NCBI GenBank assembly: GCA_965657135.1
Contig: CBFHNF010000009.1
Span: 1 to 64,000, forward strand
Source: HIMB11 sp965657135
GTDB taxonomy: Bacteria; Pseudomonadota; Alphaproteobacteria; Rhodobacterales; Rhodobacteraceae
Reading direction: 5' to 3'
Length of the DNA: 64,000 nucleotides
Shown here: one piece after another, positions 54,676 to 63,245 of the stretch
How the letters are laid out: every line of letters begins with the position of its first letter
Numbering within the stretch: the first letter of the stretch is position 1
Program-made: the position numbers and the translations under genes
Notes under the pieces: model-generated
What the model saw: only the letters and a program-made list of their open reading frames with translations
Told to the model about the DNA's origin: nothing
Database searches by the model: none

Positions 54676-55059
54676 TTATGCCCCTAAGTATTTGCGGATC
54701 GTACCAGATTTTGGCGCTAATTCGGCGGTGATATCACGAAGCTCAACCGAAAGTGCCAGCGATCGTTTCTGCATGATTGGCGAGACAAAGTCATTTGCTG
54801 CATTGAAAATTGCATCAACGGCTTGTTTTTTTATTTCCAAATCGCGCCCCTCACGAATGCGAACTGAGATATCAATGAACCCATGCGCGGGATTTCCATC
54901 AGCAATCGCATAGTGATCCACGCGAACTGCACGTACTTTTACCCCTGCAATTGGGAACGCCTCAATTTCGGCCGCAATGGCGCGCAAGTGTTCGCATAAT
55001 CTGCTCATATCGATGTCTGGTTCGATGTTGGCAGAGTAATCAATCATCAGGTGAGGCAT
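54676..55059 (-). CDS. hpaF: 5-carboxymethyl-2-hydroxymuconate delta-isomerase
   Basis: A 127-residue tautomerase-like isomerase. After the initiator Met the N-terminus PHLMIDYSANIEPDIDM carries the Pro expected as catalytic base, and the rest (VRAVRVDHYAIADGNPAHGFIDISVRIREGRD) is the HpaF/CHMI family. It forms trimers in known members. First gene of the operon; a TTAACATGTTAA palindrome lies about 26 bp upstream. Confidence 0.92.
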   Translation of the reverse strand: MPHLMIDYSANIEPDIDMSRLCEHLRAIAAEIEAFPIAGVKVRAVRVDHYAIADGNPAHGFIDISVRIREGRDLEIKKQAVDAIFNAANDFVSPIMQKRSLALSVELRDITAELAPKSGTIRKYLGA

Positions 55060-55084
55060 AGCTATATCCTTAACATCGCAATCA

Positions 55085-55096
55085 TTAACATGTTAA
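55085..55096. promoter_or_regulatory. Palindromic site between hpaF and hpaR
   Basis: TTAACATGTTAA is a perfect 12-bp inverted repeat in the 76-bp divergent spacer, with imperfect flanking GCAAT/ATTGC. MarR-type regulators bind such AT-rich palindromes. It can serve both the hpa operon and hpaR. Confidence 0.65.
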
Positions 55097-55135
55097 ATAT
55101 ATTGCATGACGCGAGTCAAATGTTATTATAGCCCT

Positions 55136-55564
55136 ATGAAGCACCTGCCATCCACACAACGTTCGCTACCAATGGCCCTCATACGAGCGCGTGAACAAGT
55201 AATGATGCCCATTCGACAAATGCTAAGTGATACGGGTTTGACAGAACAACAGTGGCGCGTGTTGCGCGTTTTAGACGAACACGGCGATCTAGAACCATCA
55301 CAGTTGGCAAAGCAGGCTGCGCTATTGCTACCCAGTCAGAGCAGAATTGTGCAGGCAATGGCCGAAAAAGGTCTAGTTATGCGGCAGGATCATAAAAATG
55401 ACCGCAGGCGCACAACCATAAAAATTACGCCCGCTGGTCACGATATCATCAAACAAAATGCCCAACGCGCATCCAATATTGCGAACACATTCCGCGAAAA
55501 GCTTGGTCCGCGTCGATTTGAGGCACTGCTAGATATGCTCGATGATCTTAGCGATCTAGAGTGA
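55136..55564 (+). CDS. hpaR: Homoprotocatechuate degradation regulator HpaR (MarR family)
   Basis: A 142-residue MarR-type repressor from ATG 55136; the in-frame ATG at 55106 would overlap the operator flank. The winged helix-turn-helix is QQWRVLRVLDEHGDLEPSQLAKQAALLLPSQSRIVQAMAEKGLV, with the wing HKNDRRRTTIKITPAG. The N-terminal LPMALIRAREQVMMPIR matches HpaR. It is divergent from hpaFED and probably de-repressed by homoprotocatechuate-type ligands. The 3' end overlaps the convergent aminotransferase gene by 9 bp. Confidence 0.88.
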   Translation: MKHLPSTQRSLPMALIRAREQVMMPIRQMLSDTGLTEQQWRVLRVLDEHGDLEPSQLAKQAALLLPSQSRIVQAMAEKGLVMRQDHKNDRRRTTIKITPAGHDIIKQNAQRASNIANTFREKLGPRRFEALLDMLDDLSDLE

Positions 55565-56908
55565 TTGGAAACCCGAACGCAATGCTGCCAAAATCGTATT
55601 CACATCACCCGATGTTACGATCAAAGGCGGAGATAGAATGACATTTGGCCCAGAAACACGGACCATTGCACCATTTTCATATGCCGCTTTTTGTAATTTC
55701 GCGGGTGTTACTTTGTCGATGGGCGTTTTCGTATCCCGATCAGAGACGAGTTCAAGTGCACACATCAATCCATGCCCACCGCGCACGTCGCCGATAACAT
55801 CGAAATCCACAAACAATTCCTGTAAGCCTTCATAAAGCTGTTTTCCGCGCTCTGCAGCGTTCTCTTTGACATTCAATCGCAAGGTTTCTGTCACACAGGC
55901 AATGGCCGCAGCCGCGCCAACGGGATGGCCAGAATAGGTGTAGCCATGTCCAATTGCTGCTTTGCCTTCGGTGTCACCCTCAAAAACCTCGACAACGCTA
56001 TCCGCAATCATAACTGCCCCAAAGGGAAAATACCCGTTGGTAATTGCTTTGGCGGTGCACATGAAGTCAGGTTTCACACCCCAGTGACGTGACCCAGTCC
56101 AACTACCGGTGCGGCCGAATGCAGTTATGACTTCATCTGCAATTAACAAAATACCGTGTTGATCACAAATTTTGCGCACGCCGGGCATAAAACTTTCGTG
56201 CGGGGGAATGACCCCACCCGCACCTAAAATTGGCTCCATAATAAACGCCGCAATGGTACCAGCCCCTTGAAAAACGATCTCGTCTTCCAATGCCTGCAGG
56301 CAGAGTTGCGCCAATCGCGCGGGGTCTGATTCATTAAACGGGTTACGATATGTATAGGGAGCAGGGATATGAAAGCAGCCTGGCATTAAAGGTTCATACG
56401 CAGTTCGAAAATTTGCATTCCCATTCACAGATGCGCCACCAAAGTGCGTTCCGTGATACCCCTTCTTTAAGGACAGATATTTGGTGCGCGCAGATTGGCC
56501 TTTGATTTTGTGATATTGTCGCGCAAGCCGCAGCGCAGTTTCGACTGAGTCAGACCCACCCGAAGTGTAAAACGCGCGGGTTAATCCATCCGGCGCAAAG
56601 AATTCCTGTAGCATGTCGCCAAGTTCAATAACACAATCGTTAGATGTTCCTCGAAAAATTGAGTAATAGGGAAGGCGATCTAATTGGTTAACGATGGCTG
56701 ATTTTATGGGTTTGCAAGAATAGCCAAGATTTACGTTCCATAACCCCCCGACGGCGTCCACAACTTGATGCCCGTCGACGTCTGAAATGCGTGTTCCTTC
56801 TGCATCGGTTACAATCGTTGGTGGATTGTTCAAACTATCGGCGGGATGCGCCATAGGATGCCAAATCGATCTTGCGTTCCGTTCTTTTAGATAGTTTGAA
56901 TCTTTCAT
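55556..56908 (-). CDS. Class III omega-aminotransferase
   Basis: A 450-residue PLP aminotransferase; ATG 56908 follows GAGGACTG. The PLP-lysine segment is MCTAKAITNGYFPFGAVMIAD, with LIADEVITAFGRTGSWTG upstream and FYTSGGSDSVETALRLARQYH near residue 115. It resembles omega-amino-acid:pyruvate and amine:pyruvate aminotransferases. Between the hpa gene set and an IclR regulator, it could deaminate dopamine or tyramine made by the neighbouring decarboxylase; this is inference. It is 12 bp downstream of the IclR gene. Confidence 0.9.
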   Translation of the reverse strand: MKDSNYLKERNARSIWHPMAHPADSLNNPPTIVTDAEGTRISDVDGHQVVDAVGGLWNVNLGYSCKPIKSAIVNQLDRLPYYSIFRGTSNDCVIELGDMLQEFFAPDGLTRAFYTSGGSDSVETALRLARQYHKIKGQSARTKYLSLKKGYHGTHFGGASVNGNANFRTAYEPLMPGCFHIPAPYTYRNPFNESDPARLAQLCLQALEDEIVFQGAGTIAAFIMEPILGAGGVIPPHESFMPGVRKICDQHGILLIADEVITAFGRTGSWTGSRHWGVKPDFMCTAKAITNGYFPFGAVMIADSVVEVFEGDTEGKAAIGHGYTYSGHPVGAAAAIACVTETLRLNVKENAAERGKQLYEGLQELFVDFDVIGDVRGGHGLMCALELVSDRDTKTPIDKVTPAKLQKAAYENGAMVRVSGPNVILSPPLIVTSGDVNTILAALRSGFQSL

Positions 56909-56920
56909 CACTTCAGTCCT

Positions 56921-57718
56921 CTATGTCGGATTACATTCTGGCAACTGGGGCTTAACTCCACCCATTTTTTCGGAAATAATGCGCGCACGCAGCCTGACTG
57001 CGTCGATCATTTTTGATCTAAGATCTTTGTCCACTCGACCTACAGGTGCGGCAATTGCGAATGCACCGCAAACCTTAGAACCCTCGGCAAAAATTGGGGC
57101 CGCAACACTATGCACATCCTGCTCAAAGCCGCTAATGGACTCCGCATATCCTGCTTCGCGGACACATTTTAAAGCGTCTCTGACTTTGAGGGGGTCAACA
57201 ATTGTTCGTGACGTGCGTTGTTGCAGCGGCTTGGTAAGTATTGCTTCTACCATGCGCTCATCGGAATAGGTCAATACCGCCAAACCCGAACTTGTCGCAT
57301 GAAAAGGAAGCTGCTCGGCATCTTCCATCGTAACGCGGGTTCCATGCTGAGCGCTATAGGCATAAAGTATGGTGGACAGGACATTACCAGAAACCTGAGA
57401 CACATGGGTTGTTTCACCCACTTCATCCGCCACCTCACGAACATGTTCCTTCGCAATGCTGCGAAAAGGTGCAGCAGCTTCGCGCAAGACTGCCAAACGC
57501 ATCACGCCGGGTCCAATGCGGTATCGGCGATCTTCTGCAACCTGTTCAACAAGACCATGTTCCGCCAAATCCCCCATCAACCTGTGAACCGTGGCTTTGT
57601 TCATCCCAGATTGTCGGGATAATTCAGTCAAACCAATCTCGGATTGTCGTTGAGAAAACAATCTTAGCAGACTTAGAGCTTTGGACGTTGTTCCCATGCG
57701 TTGTGTCTTTGCCACCAA
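56921..57718 (-). CDS. IclR family transcriptional regulator
   Basis: About 265 residues from TTG 57718 (GTG 57715 and ATG 57697 are alternatives; no start has a clear ribosome site). The N-terminal winged helix is SLLRLFSQRQSEIGLTELSRQSGMNKATVHRLMGDLAEHGLV. The C-terminal effector domain includes PFHATSSGLAVL and the FEQDVHSVAAPIFAEGSKVCGAFAIAAP segment. It is divergent from the TctCBA transporter operon and upstream of the aminotransferase on its own strand. Two inverted repeats in the 137-bp spacer are likely operators. Confidence 0.88.
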   Translation of the reverse strand: MVAKTQRMGTTSKALSLLRLFSQRQSEIGLTELSRQSGMNKATVHRLMGDLAEHGLVEQVAEDRRYRIGPGVMRLAVLREAAAPFRSIAKEHVREVADEVGETTHVSQVSGNVLSTILYAYSAQHGTRVTMEDAEQLPFHATSSGLAVLTYSDERMVEAILTKPLQQRTSRTIVDPLKVRDALKCVREAGYAESISGFEQDVHSVAAPIFAEGSKVCGAFAIAAPVGRVDKDLRSKMIDAVRLRARIISEKMGGVKPQLPECNPT

Positions 57719-57740
57719 TAACGTGAATGCAGAAATTAAA

Positions 57741-57761
57741 ACGGAAACTTCGGTGTTCCGT
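57741..57761. promoter_or_regulatory. Inverted repeat ACGGAA-N9-TTCCGT, IclR site candidate
   Basis: ACGGAA (57741-57746) and TTCCGT (57756-57761) form a 6-bp perfect dyad with 9-nt spacer, close to the iclR start. IclR-type regulators often bind GGAAA/TTCC-type palindromes of this size. Confidence 0.55.
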
Positions 57762-57769
57762 TATTTTTG

Positions 57770-57796
57770 TTGACAGAAAGATATAGCCTCTGTCAA
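57770..57796. promoter_or_regulatory. Inverted repeat TTGACAGA-N11-TCTGTCAA upstream of tctC
   Basis: An 8-bp perfect dyad. The left arm contains TTGACA, a good -35 element for the tctC operon on the plus strand. A regulator bound here would cover that promoter. It lies 60-86 bp before the tctC start. Confidence 0.55.
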
Positions 57797-57855
57797 TCTG
57801 AAAAAGAACCACTGGTTCATATAATAAACCGATATGGTAAACAGGGAGAATTAAA

Positions 57856-58797
57856 ATGTCCGCAACCAAACTGCTTTGTGGAGCAGCGGCAATTGCGATG
57901 TCTGCACTCGCAGGTACCGCAATGGCAGAATATCCAGAAAAACCCGTAACATTTGTTGTACCTTGGCCTCCAGGCGATTTGGAAGATGTTCTTACGCGCA
58001 TGATTGCCGAGGATTTTCAGGCGGCTTATGGCGCATCTGCCGCAGTAGTAAATAAACCTGGCGGCGGCGGCGGACCCTTCCCTGGCGCCATCGAAGTTGC
58101 AAACGCACCTGCGGATGGATATATGGTCGGTTCATTTGTAATTGGTGTACCGGTAATAGGACACCAAATCGGGATCGATGACCTGACACCTGAGCGCTTT
58201 GATCCGCTTGGCATCTTTTTGACATATCCATTTGTGATCGCAGCAGCGGGCGATGCCCCATATTCATCGATGCAAGAACTTGCGGAATATGCAAAGTCTA
58301 ACGATGTGGCGCTTGGACACTTTGGTGATCCTTTAACACCAACCCAAGTTACAAAAGCGTTTGCAAAAAATGCTGGTTTTGAATGGGGCTCAGACGCGGC
58401 GTTTGACGCGCTTGATTGTAACACTCTTGCCTCTGGCGACGCGGATGTCATCAACACAACCCTTCAGCTTATCTTGCCATGCTTGGATAGTGTTAAGGTT
58501 TTGACCTCAATCACAGACGCACGCATTCCATTGGTTCCAGACGCACCTGCGATTGGCGAGCTTGATCCAGCGTTGAACATTGCGCTATGGAACGGTTTGT
58601 TTGTCCGCAAAGAAACACCGCAGGACGTGCGCGAGAAAATCATCGCTGTTGCCAAAGAAACTGTGATGTCAGACCGCGCCCAAGCTATTGCCAAAGAAAC
58701 TGGCGCACTTGTCTATTGGCAGGGTGCAGATGATAGCGCAGCCCGTGTTGCAAATGATATCGCAACAATGGATCGTATTGGCGCATTGCTTGACTAA
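57856..58797 (+). CDS. tctC: Tripartite tricarboxylate transporter substrate-binding protein (TctC/Bug)
   Basis: A 313-residue periplasmic protein. The signal peptide is CGAAAIAMSALAGTAMA, cleaved before EYPEKPVTFVVPWPPGD. The Bug fold is indicated by the N-terminal VVPWPPGG-like loop, VVNKPGGGGGPFPGAIEVANAPADGYMVG and the C-terminal WNGLFVRKETPQDVREKI. Ligands of the family are carboxylates and amino-acid-like acids. GGGAGAATTAAA precedes the ATG. First gene of the operon, with an intercistronic hairpin behind it. Confidence 0.92.
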   Translation: MSATKLLCGAAAIAMSALAGTAMAEYPEKPVTFVVPWPPGDLEDVLTRMIAEDFQAAYGASAAVVNKPGGGGGPFPGAIEVANAPADGYMVGSFVIGVPVIGHQIGIDDLTPERFDPLGIFLTYPFVIAAAGDAPYSSMQELAEYAKSNDVALGHFGDPLTPTQVTKAFAKNAGFEWGSDAAFDALDCNTLASGDADVINTTLQLILPCLDSVKVLTSITDARIPLVPDAPAIGELDPALNIALWNGLFVRKETPQDVREKIIAVAKETVMSDRAQAIAKETGALVYWQGADDSAARVANDIATMDRIGALLD

Positions 58798-58804
58798 ACT
58801 ATAG

Positions 58805-58827
58805 GGGGTCGGGCAAGGTCCGACCCC
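58805..58827 (+). promoter_or_regulatory. Intercistronic hairpin between tctC and tctB
   Basis: A perfect 8-bp GC-rich stem, GGGGTCGG (58805-58812) with CCGACCCC (58820-58827), 7-nt loop, 7 bp past the tctC stop. No T run follows, so partial termination is less likely than 3'-end protection of the tctC message. Confidence 0.8.
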
Positions 58828-58847
58828 AACCAAAACAGGCGGGATAA

Positions 58848-59384
58848 ATGCGCGGAGATACCGTTGAAGAACGTCGGTTCAAAGGACCCATCCGTGGTCA
58901 ATTGATTTTTGCGTTACTATTCTTGGGTTTATCGATCCTGTTGTTATCGCAACTGGGCGATCAAACAAAATGGATCAAAAAAACAAAATTTGCGGCCCAA
59001 CCAAGGCTTTGGCCAATGATCGCGCTTGGTGGGATGGTTCTCTTCACTGGCATGCATTTATGGCGACTACCACGTCACAGGTTATCACGTGTTGACTGGA
59101 TAGAAGCGAAGCGCTGGCTAGAGGTCATTGAATATTGTGGTTGGTTTATGGTGTATGTGTGGTTGGTCCCAAATCTAGGATACCTGCTTAGCACACTTAT
59201 TTTTCTGCCTCTTCTGACATTTCGGGCAGGATATAAAAATAAAAAAATGATTTTTTATGCGATGGGCATTGGCGTCAGTATCGTCATAATCTTTAAATCG
59301 TTTCTTGAGGTTAAGATACCAGGTGGCGTGATATATGAGTTCTTGCCGAATGCGCTGCGCAGTTTCTTTATCCTGAATTTCTGA
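58848..59384 (+). CDS. tctB: Tripartite tricarboxylate transporter small permease (TctB)
   Basis: A 178-residue membrane protein with four hydrophobic segments: GQLIFALLFLGLSILLLSQLG, WPMIALGGMVLFTGMHLWRL, YCGWFMVYVWLVPNLGYLLSTLIFLPLLTF and MIFYAMGIGVSIVIIFKSFL. This is the TctB family layout. It lies 50 bp after tctC and 8 bp before tctA. Confidence 0.9.
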   Translation: MRGDTVEERRFKGPIRGQLIFALLFLGLSILLLSQLGDQTKWIKKTKFAAQPRLWPMIALGGMVLFTGMHLWRLPRHRLSRVDWIEAKRWLEVIEYCGWFMVYVWLVPNLGYLLSTLIFLPLLTFRAGYKNKKMIFYAMGIGVSIVIIFKSFLEVKIPGGVIYEFLPNALRSFFILNF

Positions 59385-59392
59385 GGTTAATC

Positions 59393-61003
59393 ATGGACTT
59401 AATCATTGCTGCCTTAGAAATCTTGATGCGGTGGGACGTCATGCTGGCGTTGTTGGTCGGATCAGTTGGTGGCGTGATAATTGGCGCAATCCCTGGCGTG
59501 GGTCCGGCGGTTGCAATTGCAATACTGCTTCCCGCGACATTCTCTATGGATCCGATTGTTGGTTTGACGACATTATTGGGCATTTATGGATCGTCAATGT
59601 ATGGCGGTGCCATTCCTGCTATTTTGATTAATACACCTGGAACCGCGGTTAATGCGTTGACCACATATGATGGCTTTCCCATGACTACTCGTGGCGAAGC
59701 GCGACGCGCACTGTCGCTTGCATATTCGGCGTCATTCTTCGGGGGTATATTTTCCGTCATCTGCCTCATTTTGTTTGCCCCCATACTTGCTAAAATAGCA
59801 CCGTTGTTTGGATCACGAGAAATCTTTTTAGCAGCACTATTGGGTTTAATCTTGGTAATCGTTGTCCATCGAGGTCAAACCCTGATTGCAGCGGCACTGG
59901 TTTGTTTTGGAATATTCTTGAACACCGTCGGGCTTGAGCCTGTGAAATACACAAAACGCTATACGTTCGATCAATCGTATCTGTCTGGTGGCATTGATCT
60001 GATTGTCGTGGTGCTTGGGTTGTTTGCGCTTGCTCAGGCGTTTTATTTGCTGAACGGCGATGACGAGAAAATCCGTTTAACAAAACTGCGCGGTGGTATG
60101 CTGCAAGGAATGCGCGAACTTGCCAAACATCCAAGAGTGGCAGCCGTATCTGGTAGCTTTGGTGTAACAATGGGAATGATTCCGGGTGTCGGTGAATTTA
60201 CGGCGCAGTTTCTAAGTTACTCTTACGCACAGCGCAGTTCAAAGCGCCCCGAAGATTTTGGCCGAGGATCTAGCGAGGGCCTCATCGCGTCAGAAACGGC
60301 CAACAACGCAGTGCCCGCGGCAGCGATGGTACCACTTCTTGCATTGGGCATTCCCGGAGAGGCCCTGACCGCAATGATGTTGTCGGTGTTTTATGTGCAT
60401 AATGTGGTGCCCGGTCCCCAATTATTTGCAAATCAAATGGATTTTGTTGTCGCACTTTACATCGCACTGTTGATTTTAAATGTGTTGGTGCTGATCTTCT
60501 TAATTTTTGCGACTAACAGCATCATTAACGTTGTGAAAATACCCAACCGGTTCTTGGGTGCGGTCATACTTACCCTCAGTTTTGTAGGTGTTTATTCCCT
60601 TAGAAACTCTATGACCGATTGCATCATTGCTGCGGTTTTTGGCGTGATTGGGTTTGCCCTAAAAAGGCTGAGCCTTCCTGTTGTCCCCATTATATTGGGA
60701 ATGGTCTTGGGTGGTATCATGGAGGTGAAACTTCGCGCAGGTATGGCACGCGTCAAAGAGCCAATGGATTTCATTGATCGACCAATCGCATTTATCCTGT
60801 TTTTGATGATTTTGGGCGTTTTAATCCTGCACATTCGCCGCGTTATTGCAGATCGTCATGAAATACGGGCCGAAAAAATTGCCAACAAACATCCCACAAC
60901 GGATTTTGGGTTCTTTCTTAGAAATAGACAGACCCGCGTAATGAACACCCGATCTAAATCTATTCGCCGTTCTCATCTAAGGTATTCGCGCCGTGACCCA
61001 TGA
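59393..61003 (+). CDS. tctA: Tripartite tricarboxylate transporter large permease (TctA)
   Basis: A 536-residue membrane protein. TctA features are GVIIGAIPGVGPAVAIAILLP, GIYGSSMYGGAIPAILINTPGT and the repeat GMIPGVGEFTAQFLSY, which form the pseudo-symmetric transport core, and IASETANNAVPAAAMVPLLALGIPG. The C-terminus is extended by about 35 basic residues beyond the last helix and runs 11 bp into the next gene. GAGG precedes the start. Confidence 0.93.
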   Translation: MDLIIAALEILMRWDVMLALLVGSVGGVIIGAIPGVGPAVAIAILLPATFSMDPIVGLTTLLGIYGSSMYGGAIPAILINTPGTAVNALTTYDGFPMTTRGEARRALSLAYSASFFGGIFSVICLILFAPILAKIAPLFGSREIFLAALLGLILVIVVHRGQTLIAAALVCFGIFLNTVGLEPVKYTKRYTFDQSYLSGGIDLIVVVLGLFALAQAFYLLNGDDEKIRLTKLRGGMLQGMRELAKHPRVAAVSGSFGVTMGMIPGVGEFTAQFLSYSYAQRSSKRPEDFGRGSSEGLIASETANNAVPAAAMVPLLALGIPGEALTAMMLSVFYVHNVVPGPQLFANQMDFVVALYIALLILNVLVLIFLIFATNSIINVVKIPNRFLGAVILTLSFVGVYSLRNSMTDCIIAAVFGVIGFALKRLSLPVVPIILGMVLGGIMEVKLRAGMARVKEPMDFIDRPIAFILFLMILGVLILHIRRVIADRHEIRAEKIANKHPTTDFGFFLRNRQTRVMNTRSKSIRRSHLRYSRRDP

Positions 61004-62282
61004 TCTTATTGAAAAACGCAGACGTTTATTGGGGCCAAATGTTCCATTGTTTTATGACGAACCAGTTCACCTTGTGCGCGGCGAAGGCGTATGGGTATAT
61101 GATGCGGATGGGCGTAAATATCTGGATTGTTATAACAATGTACCACACGTCGGGCATTGTCATCCGCATGTTGTTGAAGCCATCAGCAAACAAGCAGCGA
61201 CATTGAATACCCACACACGTTATTTGCATGACGGAATTTTAACCTATGCGGAAAGGTTAACTGCAAAGTTTGATGATCCTTTATCTAGCATGATCATGGT
61301 TTGCACAGGATCAGAGGCAAATGACATCGCATTGCGCATGGCCGAGGCGGTGACAGGCAAACATGGAATCATTGTGACAGATCATACCTATCACGGAAAT
61401 ACGACCGCTGTTGCAGCACTTTCATCGACAAATAGGGCAAGCACTTCACAAACGGATCATATCAGATTTGTCCCTGCACCAGATAGCTATCGACCACCTC
61501 AGAACATGACCCCTGAACAACATGCATTGGATTTTGCCCGTCATGTCGAAAATGCGATAGATGACCTAGCACGATCTGGGATCGGATTCGCCGCGCTGCT
61601 GATCTGTCCCTTTTTTGCGAACGAAGGATTTCCAGACTTACCCGCAGGATGGCTGAACCCCACATTAAGCGCCGTTAAAGCCGCTGGTGGACTGTTAATT
61701 GCCGATGAAGTCCAGCCAGGATTTGGGCGCATTGGTTCGAACATGTGGGGTCACCAATATCAGGGATTTGTACCCGATGTTGTCACACTTGGAAAACCCA
61801 TGGGGAACGGTCATCCTGTTGCTGCTGTCATCACATCTGATGATATCATCTCTGCATTTCGAAAATCATTTCGGTATTTCAATACATTCGGGGGAAACCC
61901 AGTGTCAGCGGCCGCAGCAAATGCAGTGCTAGATGTCATTGAAACAGAAAATTTGATGGACAATGCCGCCACAGTTGGTGCCTATGCAAAAGCCGAGCTG
62001 ACGAGGTTGTCACAAAAGCACGACATAATCGGCGATGTTCGCGGGAAAGGATTATTTTTCGGAACAGAATTGGTTATGGACCGCGATGCACAGAAACCAG
62101 CATCAGACATTGCTAATCAAATTGCAAATATGATGCGCACAAACGGTATACTAATGAACAAGTTGGGCATTTACTATAACACAACCAAAATGCGCCCACC
62201 CATGCCATTTTCTACAGCAAATACTGATTTAATGATCGAGGTGTTTGATCATGTTCTTACCCGTGTTGAAAGTGCGCTGTAA
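60993..62282 (+). CDS. Class III aminotransferase-fold enzyme, phospho-lyase-like
   Basis: A 429-residue PLP enzyme starting at GTG 60993 inside the end of tctA. The N-terminus RRLLGPNVPLFYDEPVHLVRGEGVW and LDCYNNVPHVGHCHPHVVEA, and the PLP-lysine region TLGKPMGNGHPVAAVITSD, resemble the AGXT2L1/AGXT2L2 branch. In animals that branch comprises phospho-lyases for phosphoethanolamine and 5-phosphohydroxylysine rather than transaminases. The next gene encodes an APH-type kinase, which could make the phosphorylated substrate. A plain aminotransferase remains possible. Confidence 0.85.
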   Translation: MTHDLIEKRRRLLGPNVPLFYDEPVHLVRGEGVWVYDADGRKYLDCYNNVPHVGHCHPHVVEAISKQAATLNTHTRYLHDGILTYAERLTAKFDDPLSSMIMVCTGSEANDIALRMAEAVTGKHGIIVTDHTYHGNTTAVAALSSTNRASTSQTDHIRFVPAPDSYRPPQNMTPEQHALDFARHVENAIDDLARSGIGFAALLICPFFANEGFPDLPAGWLNPTLSAVKAAGGLLIADEVQPGFGRIGSNMWGHQYQGFVPDVVTLGKPMGNGHPVAAVITSDDIISAFRKSFRYFNTFGGNPVSAAAANAVLDVIETENLMDNAATVGAYAKAELTRLSQKHDIIGDVRGKGLFFGTELVMDRDAQKPASDIANQIANMMRTNGILMNKLGIYYNTTKMRPPMPFSTANTDLMIEVFDHVLTRVESAL

Positions 62283-63241
62283 TGGAAAACCTTGGCACAG
62301 AATTAGTGAAATACTGGGACTTTGATCCGAATAGCTTGCGATTATTGGCCGAGCGCGAAAATACAATTTACTGTGCTAATACACAGGACGGAAAAATCGT
62401 TATACGAAAACACCGAACAGGGTATCACAGCAAGGTCAGTATTCAATCTGAACTGATGTTGATGGACGCGTTAAAGGCACAAAAGTGTCGATTGCCCGCG
62501 GCAATGCGATCAAAAGATGCAAATTTTGTTATCGAACATAACGGCGAATATTTCACTGCGATCAGTTGGGTCGAGGGTGAAACCATGTCGCATATTTTAG
62601 CGAATGCGCCCGAACCTGCCGACGTCAGTAACATCTACCATGATCTTGGGATTGCACTTGCCCAGTTCCATGAGGCCGCCGACAACTGGCAACCCCCTGC
62701 GCAATTTCAGCGCCACAAATGGGATCGTAATGGTCTCGTCGGCGAACAACCTGTCTGGGGCAGGTTTTGGGATAATCCCGATCTTCTCCCTGATGAGCGC
62801 TACACGCTCATAAAGGTGCAAGACCAAATGAACGAAGCACTCTCCCACCTTGAAGGAACATTGGATTACGGACTAATTCACGCCGACTTGATCCCCGATA
62901 ATGTGATGATCGATCAAGGTCAAATTACCTTTTTGGATTTTGACGATTGCGGATTTGGATTTCGCCTATTTGATATCGCAACAATACTTTTGAAACAAAT
63001 TGAGACTGATGATTTCCAAGACAAAGCACAGGCTTTGATGCAAGGCTATCGTACCAGACGCGATTTAGATCCCAGGTTCGTCTTGATGTTCCTCGTATTA
63101 CGCAGTTTGACATATGTGGGGTGGATAATGGATCGTCCAAACATCGAAAACGCTTCTGCGCGTTCCAGACATTTCATTGAAAGAGCGCGCTTTTTATCGG
63201 AACAATTCATGGGCGAGCACAAGCGCGAACAAGGGGTTTAA
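62282..63241 (+). CDS. APH-family kinase (hydroxylysine/ethanolamine/homoserine kinase-like)
   Basis: A 319-residue cytoplasmic kinase of the aminoglycoside-phosphotransferase/choline-kinase fold. The catalytic loop is YGLIHADLIPDNVMI (HxDxxxxN) and the metal-binding motif is TFLDFDDCGFG, both near residues 198-225. The N-terminal lobe contains KIVIRKHRTGYHSK. It overlaps the previous gene by one base (TAATG), so kinase and PLP enzyme are made together. Hydroxylysine kinase and homoserine kinase ThrB2 are relatives; an amino alcohol or hydroxy amino acid is the likely substrate. Confidence 0.87.
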   Translation: MENLGTELVKYWDFDPNSLRLLAERENTIYCANTQDGKIVIRKHRTGYHSKVSIQSELMLMDALKAQKCRLPAAMRSKDANFVIEHNGEYFTAISWVEGETMSHILANAPEPADVSNIYHDLGIALAQFHEAADNWQPPAQFQRHKWDRNGLVGEQPVWGRFWDNPDLLPDERYTLIKVQDQMNEALSHLEGTLDYGLIHADLIPDNVMIDQGQITFLDFDDCGFGFRLFDIATILLKQIETDDFQDKAQALMQGYRTRRDLDPRFVLMFLVLRSLTYVGWIMDRPNIENASARSRHFIERARFLSEQFMGEHKREQGV

Positions 63242-63245
63242 TTTG

